Shown here: positions 41,008 through 50,306 of the stretch, in pieces
Layout of the letters: the number at the start of each line of letters is the position of its first letter
How positions within the stretch are numbered: position 1 is the stretch's first letter
Origin: Nocardioides nematodiphilus
GTDB taxonomy: Bacteria > Actinomycetota > Actinomycetes > Propionibacteriales > Nocardioidaceae
Length of the DNA stretch: 64,000 nt
Direction: 5' to 3'
NCBI RefSeq assembly: GCF_020216525.1
Contig: NZ_JAIWOY010000003.1
Span: forward strand, 1 to 64,000
Translations under genes and position numbers: made by a program
Notes under the pieces: generated by a model
The model's database searches: none
Told to the model about the DNA's origin: nothing
What the model saw: only the letters and a program-made list of their open reading frames with translations

Positions 41008-42324
41008 GTGGCACGTGTCGTGGTGATCGGTGGCGGGTACGGCGGCATGGCCTCGGCGGCCAGGCTGGCGAAGCTCGGCCACGGGGTGACGCTGCTCGAG
41101 GCGGCCGACGAGCTCGGCGGCGCGCTGCGCCCGGTCGAGCAGGACGGGTTCACCTGGGACGGCGGCCCGGCCACCACGCTGCTGCCCGCCGTCATGCGCG
41201 ACCTGTTCCGCAAGTCCGGGCGGCCGCTGGAGCGCGAACTCGAGCTGGAGCCGCTCGAGGTGATCCGCGAGCACCGCTTCGAGGACCGCACCCGGCTGCT
41301 GATGCCGGCCTCGCGCGCCGGCCAGATCGCGGCGTTCGACGATCTCGGCAAGGGCTTCGGTCGGCAGTGGACCGACTTCGTCGACGGCTTCGCCGAGGAC
41401 TGGGAGGTCCTGCGCCAGCACTACTTCGAGGTCCCCTGGACGCCCGGCGCGCTCCCGCCCGAGGTGGCCGCGCGCCTCGACTCGCGCGAGACGCTGGCCA
41501 AGCGGATCCGCCGCTCCTTCCGCGACAAGCGGCTGCGGATGGTGGCCGGCTTCCCGCTCGAGGCCGAGGGCCACAACCCCCGCGACGTCCCCGCCTGGGC
41601 CGGGCTCGTGCACTACCTGGAGCAGCGCTTCGGGGTCTGGACGTTCCCCGGCGGCATGCACCAGCTGGCCGGCCTGATGGCGGCCCGCCTCGCGACCCGC
41701 AAGGTGGAGGTGCTCACCGCCACCACGGTGACCGACGTGATGCTGCGCGACGGCCGGGTCGCCGCAGTCGCGTTCAGCGGGCCGGACGGCGACTCGCAGA
41801 TCGGGACCGAGTACGTGGTCAGCGCCGTCGACCCGCGTCGTCTGCCGGTCACCGAGCGCTACGCGGACAAGACCCTGCCGGCGATGCCGCCGCAGATCTT
41901 CCACCTCGGCCTCGAGGAGGCCCCGACGCTGCCCGCGCCCGAGATCGTGCTGCACGGCGACCCGTACATGGTGGTCCGTGCCGCCGGGAACGCCTGGACG
42001 GTGCACGTGCGCGGCCGACTGCTGGAGGACGTCACCATCGCGCTCGCACGCCACCGGCTCGACGTGCGCCAGCAGGTCGTCACCCGGGTCGACCTCGGCC
42101 CGCGCGAGCTCGTGGGCCAGTGGGGCGGATCGCCCCACGGGATGCTCTGGATGGGCCGTAACACCGTCCACCAGCGCCTCGGCCCCACCACACCCGTCCC
42201 GGGCCTCTACGCCGCCGGCGCCCACGCCACCCCCGGCGCGGGCCTGCCCTTCGTCGGGCTCTCCGCCGCACTGGTCGCCCAGGCGATCACCACCGACACC
42301 GGCGGGGGTGACCTCCGCGCCTGA
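41008..42324 (+). CDS. FAD-dependent phytoene-desaturase-like oxidoreductase
   Basis: The 438-aa protein has the N-terminal dinucleotide fold VVVIGGGYGGMASA (4-17), the ATG-type motif LLEAADELGGALR and a C-terminal FAD motif PVPGLYAAGAHATPGAGLPFVGLSAA (split, about 400-425). This is the carotenoid/amine oxidoreductase superfamily. It lies beside a prenyl synthase and metF, so a role in isoprenoid or carotenoid metabolism is possible. No phytoene synthase or cyclase is present, so a desaturase call would be premature. GTG 41008 is 7 nt after a TAACGT box. Confidence 0.85.
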   Translation: MARVVVIGGGYGGMASAARLAKLGHGVTLLEAADELGGALRPVEQDGFTWDGGPATTLLPAVMRDLFRKSGRPLERELELEPLEVIREHRFEDRTRLLMPASRAGQIAAFDDLGKGFGRQWTDFVDGFAEDWEVLRQHYFEVPWTPGALPPEVAARLDSRETLAKRIRRSFRDKRLRMVAGFPLEAEGHNPRDVPAWAGLVHYLEQRFGVWTFPGGMHQLAGLMAARLATRKVEVLTATTVTDVMLRDGRVAAVAFSGPDGDSQIGTEYVVSAVDPRRLPVTERYADKTLPAMPPQIFHLGLEEAPTLPAPEIVLHGDPYMVVRAAGNAWTVHVRGRLLEDVTIALARHRLDVRQQVVTRVDLGPRELVGQWGGSPHGMLWMGRNTVHQRLGPTTPVPGLYAAGAHATPGAGLPFVGLSAALVAQAITTDTGGGDLRA

Positions 42325-42491
42325 CGCGCCGACCCTGCCGCTGCGTCCACTGAAGTCGCTCGCCGGCAACGTCGCCGCGCTCAGCCAACCGCACCCAACG
42401 CCACGTCGGTGTACCGAGCGGCGTCCTCGGCCGGGGACAGAGTCCCGCCGTGCACGTCGATGACCGGTTCGGACGCCCGATCGCCGCCGGA

Positions 42492-43100
42492 CTATCCGGT
42501 CCGCTGCCACTTGAACAGCGGCTCGACGCCCTCCTTGGCCTTCCAGCGCCGCCAGCCGCGCCGGATCAGCCTCGCGAGGAGGTAGACGACCACCAGCCCG
42601 ACGATCAGCAGGACGCCCGCGATGAGCGCGGCGAGGTGCGGGTGCGCGACCGCCAGCGAGACCACGCCGAGCACGAGGCCGTCCTCGCCGAGGCTCAACC
42701 CGATGTTGGTGAACGGCTCGGGGGAGGCGTTGACCGCGAGCCGGCTGCCCGCCTTGACGGTGTGTGAGGCCAGCGCCGAGCCGCCGCCGACCACGCCCAT
42801 CACGGCCTGGTCCAGGGAGGTCGCGTCCCCGGCGAGCAGGACGCCGATGGTCGCGCCGATGATCGGGCGGATGACGGTGGAGACAGCGTCCCAGGCCGAG
42901 TCGACGTACGGGATCTTGTCGCCGACGAACTCGATCACATAGAGCAGCGCCGCCACGATCAGCACCGGCCACGAGCCGAGCACGTCGGGGATGCGGTCGG
43001 TGTCGTCGACGCGGTCCGCGATGCCGAGGATCAGCACGACGAGGTACGAGTTGAGGCCGCTGCCCCAGCCGGACGAGAACGCCAGCGCGAGATTCTCCAC
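42492..43100 (-). CDS. DUF4126 family membrane protein
   Basis: This 202-aa membrane protein fits DUF4126: an N-terminal ALAFSSGWGSGLNSYLVVLILG, then FVGDKIPYVDSAWDAV and glycine-rich helices GATIGVLLAG and GVVGGGSALASHTVKAGSR. About five membrane helices are expected, with a basic C-terminal tail. GTG 43100 is taken as start with AGGA about 8 nt upstream; the frame continues further up without family similarity. It is divergent from the next gene. The 42325-42491 gap before it contains nothing recognisable. Function unknown. Confidence 0.83.
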   Translation of the reverse strand: MENLALAFSSGWGSGLNSYLVVLILGIADRVDDTDRIPDVLGSWPVLIVAALLYVIEFVGDKIPYVDSAWDAVSTVIRPIIGATIGVLLAGDATSLDQAVMGVVGGGSALASHTVKAGSRLAVNASPEPFTNIGLSLGEDGLVLGVVSLAVAHPHLAALIAGVLLIVGLVVVYLLARLIRRGWRRWKAKEGVEPLFKWQRTG

Positions 43101-43155
43101 GCGCCGATCCTGCGCTCTACGGGCCCGGCAGTCCACCGTCTGTGGTGGCGTCGGG

Positions 43156-43161
43156 CAGAAT
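43156..43161 (+). promoter_or_regulatory. Candidate -10 box of the four-TM protein gene
   Basis: CAGAAT ends 7 nt before GTG 43169, the same spacing as at other genes in this window. The first base deviates from the TAnnnT pattern. Confidence 0.3.
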
Positions 43162-43168
43162 GAGGCCC

Positions 43169-43654
43169 GTGGTGGACGAGAGACCGATCGAGCTGACGTA
43201 CGCACTGCGGGCCCTGCTCGCTCTGGTCGTGGCCGGCGGGATCACGGTGCTCTTCGTGGTGCTCTTCCGCGACTCCCTGGTCGAGGCGTGGGCGCGGGGC
43301 AACCCCGCGACGAAGGAGCTCCTCGAGACCGGCGGCCTGGACGCGGTCCGCGCCGGCACCGTCAAGCCGCCGCACTTCATCGCCCCGGCGCTCACGCTCT
43401 ACGTCGTCATGCTCGGCCTGCTGTGGGTGCTCTCGAACTTCCTGCGCAACGGCTTCGAGTGGGGGCGCCTCGGCATCACGGTGCTGCTGCTCGGCTCCGC
43501 GACCGCCAGCATCGGCGCGATCCTCACCGCCCCGCCGATGCTCTTCGTGATCTGCACCGCCGTCGCCATCGTGATCGGCGTCAGCGCACTGACCCTGATG
43601 TGGCTCCCGCCCGTCACGCAGTACATCCACCCGCGCACGACGACGGAGGACTGA
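43169..43654 (+). CDS. Four-TM membrane protein
   Basis: The 161-aa protein has membrane helices near 14-36, 70-92, 100-118 and 122-143, with short loops and a charged C-terminus. No family motif is recognised. It is followed at 4 bp by the methyltransferase gene, so the two form an operon. GTG 43169 is used because CAGAAT ends 7 nt upstream, as in other leaderless genes here; GTG 43172, with GAGG 6 nt upstream, is equally possible. Confidence 0.7.
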   Translation: MVDERPIELTYALRALLALVVAGGITVLFVVLFRDSLVEAWARGNPATKELLETGGLDAVRAGTVKPPHFIAPALTLYVVMLGLLWVLSNFLRNGFEWGRLGITVLLLGSATASIGAILTAPPMLFVICTAVAIVIGVSALTLMWLPPVTQYIHPRTTTED

Positions 43655-43658
43655 CCTG

Positions 43659-44390
43659 ATGAGCGGTGCACCGATGAGCAGCCCCAGCGAACGCCGTGCC
43701 ACCGCGCGCGACACCATCGTGTGGGAGGCGCTCCAGTCACACCTCCAGGGCGGCCCGCTCGACGTCGTCGACATCGGCGGCGGCACCGGCGGATTCGCCG
43801 TCCGCGTCGCCGGACTCGGCCACCGCGTCACCGTCATCGATCCCAGCCCCGACGCGCTCGCCGCCCTCGACCGCCGTGCCCGCGAGGAGGGGGTCGCCGT
43901 CACCGCCCAGCAGGGCGACCTCTCCGACCTGCTCGGACGGGTCGGCCCCGGGGGCGCGGACGTGGTGCTGTGTCACGGCGTCCTCGAGCACGTCGACGAC
44001 CTCTCGGACGCGATGACCACCCTGCACGACGTGCTGCGACCGGGCGGCGTGCTCAGCCTGATGGTCGCCCAACGCACCGCGGCCGTGGTCGCCCGCGCCA
44101 TGGCCGGCCACTTCGCCCAGGCGCTGGCGATGCTCGACGACACCGGCCCGACCGGTCGTACGGGGCGCCGCTTCACCGCCGGCGAGGCGACCGTCGCCGC
44201 GGTGGGGGCCGACTTCGAGGTGCTGGCCGTCCACGGCGTACGCGTCTTCGCCGACCTCGTGCCCGGCTCGCTCCTCGACCTCGAGCCCGGCTCCACGGCG
44301 GCGCTCGTCGAGCTGGAGCGGGCGGTCTCGACGCGCGCGGAGTTCCTGCCGCTCGCCTCGCAGCTGCACCTGTTGGCCGTCCGAGCATGA
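43659..44390 (+). CDS. SAM-dependent methyltransferase, class I
   Basis: The 243-aa protein has the class I motif I VVDIGGGTGGFAVRVA (36-51), an acidic motif II at TVIDPSPDAL, and LCHGVLEHVDD then LRPGGVLSLMVAQ. These mark a SAM-binding Rossmann methyltransferase of the UbiE/CmoM-like type. ATG 43659 has GGAGG 9 nt upstream. Substrate (RNA, lipid or small molecule) is unknown. Similar methyltransferases sit near metF and the DUF3040 gene in other actinobacteria, which hints at a housekeeping role. Confidence 0.87.
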   Translation: MSGAPMSSPSERRATARDTIVWEALQSHLQGGPLDVVDIGGGTGGFAVRVAGLGHRVTVIDPSPDALAALDRRAREEGVAVTAQQGDLSDLLGRVGPGGADVVLCHGVLEHVDDLSDAMTTLHDVLRPGGVLSLMVAQRTAAVVARAMAGHFAQALAMLDDTGPTGRTGRRFTAGEATVAAVGADFEVLAVHGVRVFADLVPGSLLDLEPGSTAALVELERAVSTRAEFLPLASQLHLLAVRA

Positions 44391-44486
44391 ACTGACGCGT
44401 CGCAGGTCACAGAAAATCGGTTGGTCCGCTACCGCGCCTGCCGATGCCTGCCTAGACTTGTCCATACCCCAACGTAGGAGGTTCCG

Positions 44487-44933
44487 GTGCCACTGTCGGA
44501 AGAGGAGCTGCGACTGCTCGAGCAGATGGAGCGCGCCCTTTCGGCCGAGGACCCGAAGTTCGCCTCCACCCTGCGCGGCCACTCACTGAAGCGGGCGGCC
44601 CAGCTCCGGGCGGCCCTCGCGGCGACCGCCTTCGTGGTCGGCGTCGCGCTGTTGATGGCTGGTGTCATCACCAGCCTCTGGGCGCTCGGGATCGTCGGCT
44701 TCCTGGTCATGCTCGGCGCCGCGTTCGTCGGCCTGTCCGCGATGCGCGGCCGTCCGCTGACGGTCCACAGCGCGTCGCGCATCTCGCCGAACCACCCGGC
44801 CGGCAGCCGAGCCTCGCACGGCTTCACCGTCCACGACGGGGGTCGCCGCAACCGTCCCGCCCGCAGCAGCGGCACCTTCATGCAGAAGGTCGAGGAGCGC
44901 TGGCGGCGCCGCAAGGGCGGCTACGGCTGGTAG
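44487..44933 (+). CDS. DUF3040 family membrane protein
   Basis: The 148-aa protein has the family N-terminus MPLSEEELRLLEQMERAL, then two membrane helices (about 42-60 and 64-85) and a basic C-terminal tail. This is DUF3040, an actinobacterial family often near mraZ (Rv2169c in M. tuberculosis). GTG 44487 is preceded by AGGAGG at good spacing, and TAGACT (44453) may be the -10. Function is unknown; the location suggests a link with the cell envelope. Confidence 0.9.
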   Translation: MPLSEEELRLLEQMERALSAEDPKFASTLRGHSLKRAAQLRAALAATAFVVGVALLMAGVITSLWALGIVGFLVMLGAAFVGLSAMRGRPLTVHSASRISPNHPAGSRASHGFTVHDGGRRNRPARSSGTFMQKVEERWRRRKGGYGW

Positions 44934-44942
44934 CCAGCCCGC

Positions 44943-47282
44943 TCAGCCCACCCGGTCGAGGTCGACCGCTGACTCCATCGCGCCCGCCCGGCGACCGAGC
45001 ACCGAGCGCGGCCACCACGCCGCGCGGCGGGCCGAGAGCGGCGTATCGCCCTCCTCCAGGCCTGCGATGACAGCGCGCACGACCTGAGGATCGAGCGGCT
45101 CGCTGCTCGACGCGTATCGCTCCCGCTCGACGGCGTCGACGAGCCGGTCGAGTGCCGCCCGGCCGGCGTCGGAGCCGACGTAGCCCTCCACGAGCGGGCG
45201 GGTGTCGCGCGGTGAGAGGCCCCCGGACCACGGCACCCCGAGGTCGATGGCGGTGTCGCGCAGCTCGGCCCAGCCGTCCTCGGCGCGGATCGGGTCGGCC
45301 CCGATCCCGAGGCGCAGGGTGCGGCGACGACGGCGCACGACGCCGGGCAACGCGAGCGCGAGCGCGAGCAGACCCAGCACCAGCACGCCGGCCAGCCACC
45401 AGCCGAGGTGGTGGTGCGTGCGAGCGCCGGTGGTGAGGTGGCTGGCGCCCGGGTCCGCAGCGACACTGGGCGCCGCGGTCGGCTTCGCCGAGGCGCTGGC
45501 CGACGCGGACGCGCTCGGTCCGGTGGTCGGGTCGGCGGCGGGGCCCGGGTCGTGGGCGTACGACGGCACCGTGGTGCCGGCCGCTGCCGGTGTCGGCTCG
45601 AAGCGGACCCACCCGGCGCCGGCGAAGTAGAGCTCCGGCCAGGCGTGCATGTCGTGGCTGGAGAAGAGGTAGCTGCCGTCGGGCTCCTGATCGGGGTTGA
45701 GGAAGCCGACCGCGACGCGGGAGGGGATGCCCAGGGTGCGCGCCATCGCCGCCATCGCCGCCGAGTACTGCTGGCAGTAGCCGGCGCGCCCGGACGGGTT
45801 GAGGAAGGTCGCCAGGTCGGTGCCGCCGGAGCCGAGGGTGACCTCGGTGGAGTAGGTGAAGTTCCCGGTGCGGCGGAACCAGGTCTGCAGCGCGACCGCC
45901 TTCTCGAGCGGCGTCGCGGCGTCGCGGGTGACCTCGTGCGCGAGCTGGGCGACGATCGGCGGCAGGTCGGCGGGCACCGACGTGTAGAGCGCCGAGACCA
46001 GGCCGTTCCCCGCGCTCATGCCGTTCAGCGCGGCCGCGGTCAGGTCGATCCTGACGCGGTCCGCGGTGTAGCTCAGCCCGGCGGTGGTCAGGCGCTTGTC
46101 GGCGGCGATGAAGTCGTCGGTGGAGGCGTCGTAGCGCCAGTCGCCGTCCGCGTGGATCTCGTTGATCGGCGCGGGCGTGGGCAGCCACCGGGAGGCGAAC
46201 GCGTCGGTGATCGAGATCCGGTACGGCGTCTGCGCGAAGGTCTGTGAGGTCGGCAGCCCGGCGATCGGGATGTGCCCGTCGGCGACCTGGCCCTCCGGGA
46301 TGCTGCGATCGCCGGCCGTCCACTGGGTGGAGCTGAAGCGGGTCAGCACCGCGATCCGCAGATAGCTCGGATCCGTGTCCTCGGTGCGCACGTGGATCAG
46401 CGGCACGTCGCGGCCCTGCACGAGGTTCTGCCGGACGTCGATCATCGGGTTGGTGACGCTCACCTTGCCGTTGCCGCCGCCGTTGCCGCCCCAGCCGCTG
46501 AAGTCGGCCTTCGTCGAGGGCAGCGCCAACGGTACGAGCAGCGCCAGCACCGTCGCGACGGCGCCGATCGCGGCCGTGACGCCCCAGGCGCGCAGGTGCG
46601 GGCGCGATCCGTCGGGCTTCGAGCGCGACGCGTCGCCGTCGGGGGAGTCCACCTCACGGCCCCAGCGGCTCAATCGGTCGTCCTCGGCGAGGACCACCTG
46701 GGCGAGCCAGCCGAGCGCGACCAGGGCGAACAGGCCCGGGGCGACGCCGCGGCGGCCCGCGCCGGTCACGTCGGGGTCGCTGCCCATCACGCTGATCGGG
46801 ACCGCGACCACCGCGAGCAGGACCAGGCCGGCGATCGCCGGGAGGCGGACCGTACGGGCGAGCAGGTCGGCGAGCACGAACGCCACGGCGGCACCGCAGA
46901 GCACCAGCGGGAGCACGCCTCCGACCACCGGTACGGGCGGGGAGAAGTGCAGGATCGCGTTGCCGGCGGCGACGAAGGCGTCCTCGAGACGCATCCGCGG
47001 GGCGTACGGCAGCGGGACCGGCGTGCCGGCGATCCGGATGGAGACGACCGACCAGGCCGCGGCCATCTGGAGCAGGATTGTCAGCACCCGCAACGAGGGC
47101 CAGGCCGAGGGCGCCGCGATCCGCAGCGCGGCGCCGATCCCAGCGACCACGGCGCCGGTGAGCACGATCGTCCCGGTCGCGTGGGAGAGGCCGTCGGCGA
47201 TCCGGCTCCAGGTGGCGATCGCCAGCAGGACCGTCGCCGCGGTCAGGGCGGTGAGCAGGAGCTCGCGGGCGGCGCGCACCAT
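44943..47282 (-). CDS. Transglutaminase-like membrane protein (TgpA type)
   Basis: The 779-aa protein has about six N-terminal membrane helices (up to about 258), a large extracytoplasmic transglutaminase-like domain and one more helix (about 618-640) before a cytoplasmic tail. The catalytic Cys503 is in GRAGYCQQYSAAMA and His546 in HDMHAWPELYF; an acid at Glu562 is in VRFEPTP. It belongs to the DUF3488/TgpA group with a DUF4129-like tail. ATG 47282 overlaps the DUF58 stop (TGATG). The moxR-DUF58-transglutaminase operon is a widespread unit, and its place upstream of mraZ is also seen in Streptomyces. Function in the envelope is inferred. Confidence 0.9.
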   Translation of the reverse strand: MVRAARELLLTALTAATVLLAIATWSRIADGLSHATGTIVLTGAVVAGIGAALRIAAPSAWPSLRVLTILLQMAAAWSVVSIRIAGTPVPLPYAPRMRLEDAFVAAGNAILHFSPPVPVVGGVLPLVLCGAAVAFVLADLLARTVRLPAIAGLVLLAVVAVPISVMGSDPDVTGAGRRGVAPGLFALVALGWLAQVVLAEDDRLSRWGREVDSPDGDASRSKPDGSRPHLRAWGVTAAIGAVATVLALLVPLALPSTKADFSGWGGNGGGNGKVSVTNPMIDVRQNLVQGRDVPLIHVRTEDTDPSYLRIAVLTRFSSTQWTAGDRSIPEGQVADGHIPIAGLPTSQTFAQTPYRISITDAFASRWLPTPAPINEIHADGDWRYDASTDDFIAADKRLTTAGLSYTADRVRIDLTAAALNGMSAGNGLVSALYTSVPADLPPIVAQLAHEVTRDAATPLEKAVALQTWFRRTGNFTYSTEVTLGSGGTDLATFLNPSGRAGYCQQYSAAMAAMARTLGIPSRVAVGFLNPDQEPDGSYLFSSHDMHAWPELYFAGAGWVRFEPTPAAAGTTVPSYAHDPGPAADPTTGPSASASASASAKPTAAPSVAADPGASHLTTGARTHHHLGWWLAGVLVLGLLALALALPGVVRRRRRTLRLGIGADPIRAEDGWAELRDTAIDLGVPWSGGLSPRDTRPLVEGYVGSDAGRAALDRLVDAVERERYASSSEPLDPQVVRAVIAGLEEGDTPLSARRAAWWPRSVLGRRAGAMESAVDLDRVG

Positions 47283-48556
47283 CAGCTCACTCCGGTGGCG
47301 GTGGTCGTGGAGCCGCTGGCGGGCAGGCCCGCGGCGAGCTGGCGCCATGCGCTCTCGAGCCGGTCGCCCGAGCGCAGCAGGGTGGTCCGCCAGCCCTGCG
47401 TGCCGAGCAGCGCGGCCCCGTCGATCGGGGTCGCGGTCTGACCCGGCCCGGCCAGACCCCAGGTGTCGACGTCGAGCAGCAGGGCGAGCGCGGCGGGGGA
47501 CTGCTGACGCATCCGGCGCAGGGCCGGGGCCTCGGTGCCGTCCATGCCGCCGAGCACGGCGACGAGCAGGCCGCCCACGCCAGGGCCGTCGAGCCAGTCG
47601 ATCTCGAGCCCGAGTGCCGGCACCGTCCCGATCATGGCGAGCGCCTCGAGCAGGGTCGCGCGGCTCGGGACGTCGAGCGACGAGCGCTGCCACGCGGTCA
47701 GGTCGCGCCCATCGGTGGTGACCAGCCGGACGGCGTATCCGCGCTCGGAGAGGTGGAGTGCGACCGAGGCGGCCGCGCTGACCGCTGTCTCGAACGAGGC
47801 CGACGAGCCGCCGCCGCGATGCGCGCCGAACCGGTTGTCGAGCACGACGGTCGCGCGTGCCTGCCAGTGCTGCTCCTCGCGGCGCACCATCAGCTCACCG
47901 ACGCGCGCCGAGCTGCGCCAGTGCACCCGGCGCAGGTCGTCGCCGCGGCGGTACTCGCGCACGGTGACGTCCTCGGCGCTCGCGCCGGCGAAGGCGCGCG
48001 GCCGGTTGTCGCCGGAGCCGCTGCGCGCGGTCGTGAGGGTGATGGGGTCGAGCGGCACGGTGCGCGGCGTGACGATGAGGGGAGCGGTGGAGGAGAACGT
48101 ACGACCGACCCGGACCAGGCCGAAGGGGTCGCCCACGTGGGCGGTCATCGGTCCGAGCTCGAAGCGGCCCCGCACCTCGGCGCGGACCTGGTAGTCGAGC
48201 TCGCGCGTGCGGCGCAGCCGGCGCACCACGAAGCGGGGCTGCGCCCCGAGCGCGAACGGCACCGACTCCTCGAGCAGCAGCGGCGCGGCGGGCAGGCCGC
48301 CGGAGTTGCTGATGGTCACCCGGACCTTGGCCGGCTGACCGGCGGCGACCACGCCGGGGGCGACCACGCGCTGCAACCCGAGCCGGTAGCGGCTGCGGGC
48401 CACGACGGCCACGACCAGCAACGGCAGCGCGATCAGCAGGACGCCGATGCGGGTGAGCCCGGGCTGGCCGAGCACGATCGCGCAGACCGTGGCGGTGATG
48501 CCGGCGGCCAGGAACGCCCGGCCCCGGACGGTGAGTCCTCGCAGCGCCTCGCGCAT
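47282..48556 (-). CDS. DUF58 domain protein
   Basis: The 424-aa protein has two N-terminal membrane helices (about 15-52), a beta-rich region and the DUF58 core with the signature VREYRRGDDLRRVHWRSSAR (about 208-227), then a von Willebrand A-like region (VVLDNRFG with a partial MIDAS). It usually partners a MoxR ATPase. ATG 48556 is 4 bp after the moxR stop, and the stop overlaps the transglutaminase start. All three genes are therefore one transcription unit. Confidence 0.9.
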   Translation of the reverse strand: MREALRGLTVRGRAFLAAGITATVCAIVLGQPGLTRIGVLLIALPLLVVAVVARSRYRLGLQRVVAPGVVAAGQPAKVRVTISNSGGLPAAPLLLEESVPFALGAQPRFVVRRLRRTRELDYQVRAEVRGRFELGPMTAHVGDPFGLVRVGRTFSSTAPLIVTPRTVPLDPITLTTARSGSGDNRPRAFAGASAEDVTVREYRRGDDLRRVHWRSSARVGELMVRREEQHWQARATVVLDNRFGAHRGGGSSASFETAVSAAASVALHLSERGYAVRLVTTDGRDLTAWQRSSLDVPSRATLLEALAMIGTVPALGLEIDWLDGPGVGGLLVAVLGGMDGTEAPALRRMRQQSPAALALLLDVDTWGLAGPGQTATPIDGAALLGTQGWRTTLLRSGDRLESAWRQLAAGLPASGSTTTATGVS

Positions 48557-48560
48557 GGCG

Positions 48561-49529
<969 letters not shown>

Positions 49530-49596
49530 CGTACGACCTCCACGGTCGGGGTGTCTGTGCGAATCCGGGAGAGAGGGGGAGCGAAACGGGTCGAAA

Positions 49597-49640
49597 GTGG
49601 TTGACGGTGGGGGGAAGTGGAGTACTGTGGGGCGAAGTGG
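49597..49640 (+). promoter_or_regulatory. MraZ operator: five GTGG repeats at 10-bp spacing
   Basis: GTGG occurs at 49597, 49607, 49617, 49627 and 49637, each exactly 10 bp apart and so on one face of the helix. MraZ is known to bind short direct TGGG/GTGG-type repeats with one-turn spacing upstream of its own gene, so this is the expected autoregulatory site. It begins 68 bp from the moxR start and may touch that promoter as well. Confidence 0.85.
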
Positions 49641-49670
49641 AGGGATAAGCCACGGAAGTGGAGGGGCGCC

Positions 49671-50096
49671 ATGTTCTTCATGGGGACTTTCACTCCCAAG
49701 CTCGACGACAAAGGGCGGCTGATCCTTCCGGCCAAGTTCAGGGAGCGGCTGGAGGACGGCGTGGTGGTGACACGAGGTCAGGAGAAGTGCCTGGTCGTGT
49801 GGCCCGACGACGTGTTCGCGGCCGAGGCCGCCCGGGTGATGGCGCAGCCGAGGGAGATGCGGGGGACGCGCGACGTCACCCGCTCCTTCTTCGCCGGCGC
49901 TGACCAGGTGGTCCCGGACAAGCAGGGGCGGATCGCGATCCAGCCGCTGCTCCGGGCCTACGCGGGTCTCGAGAAGGACGTCGCCGTGATCGGCGTGGGC
50001 GACCGGATCGAGATCTGGGACCAGGCCAAGTGGCTGGCCTACGACGAGGAGACCGCGGAGAAGTTCTCCGACCTCGACGCGGCACCCCAGCCCTAG
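49671..50096 (+). CDS. mraZ: Transcriptional regulator MraZ
   Basis: The 141-aa product is a full-length MraZ (AbrB-like, two SpoVT/MraZ motifs). The first repeat has MGTFTPKLDDKGRLILPAKF; the second has ADQVVPDKQGRIAIQPLLR with the conserved DxxGRxxxP pattern. It binds DNA as a ring of subunits and controls the dcw cluster. ATG 49671 follows GGAGGGG; an ATG at 49680 is possible. It is the first gene of the division and cell wall cluster, with a repeat operator just upstream. Confidence 0.96.
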   Translation: MFFMGTFTPKLDDKGRLILPAKFRERLEDGVVVTRGQEKCLVVWPDDVFAAEAARVMAQPREMRGTRDVTRSFFAGADQVVPDKQGRIAIQPLLRAYAGLEKDVAVIGVGDRIEIWDQAKWLAYDEETAEKFSDLDAAPQP

Positions 50097-50114
50097 GAAA
50101 CAACGAACAGAACA

Positions 50115-50256
50115 GCGGATCCGCAGGACGAGTTCTCAGTCCCGCTCTCTCCGATGTCCCTGGAGCACTTCCCCGGTTCCAGACACGGCATCCCAAGGGC
50201 CATCCACACCGGCCCGGGAGCGGGCATGAGAACTGGCTCTGCGGGTCCGCCTTTTC
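50115..50256 (+). ncRNA. Structured leader / possible attenuator before rsmH
   Basis: The gap between mraZ and rsmH can form one long hairpin. GCGGATCCGCAG (50115-50126) pairs with CTGCGGGTCCGC (50239-50250, one G-U). AGTTCTCA (50131-50138) pairs with TGAGAACT (50227-50234). CCCGCTC (50141-50147) pairs with GAGCGGG (50218-50224). Small symmetric internal loops separate these helices. CTTTTCC follows at once, as in an intrinsic terminator. The apical part has a further GGGCC / GGCCC stem. A cis-regulatory mraW RNA motif is known in actinobacteria at this position; whether this element is that motif cannot be decided by eye. Confidence 0.6.
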
Positions 50257-50290
50257 CAGCGCGTACGACCACGCGAGACGTAGAGATGAG

Positions 50291-50306
50291 GTGGAGCGAA
50301 GTGGAG
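50291..50306 (+). promoter_or_regulatory. Second, two-unit MraZ-like repeat at the rsmH start
   Basis: GTGGAGCGAAGTGGAG matches 49627-49642 of the main operator (GTGGGGCGAAGTGGAG) in 15 of 16 positions, again with 10-bp spacing. It overlaps the rsmH ribosome site and start codon, so part of the match may come from coding needs. Confidence 0.45.
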
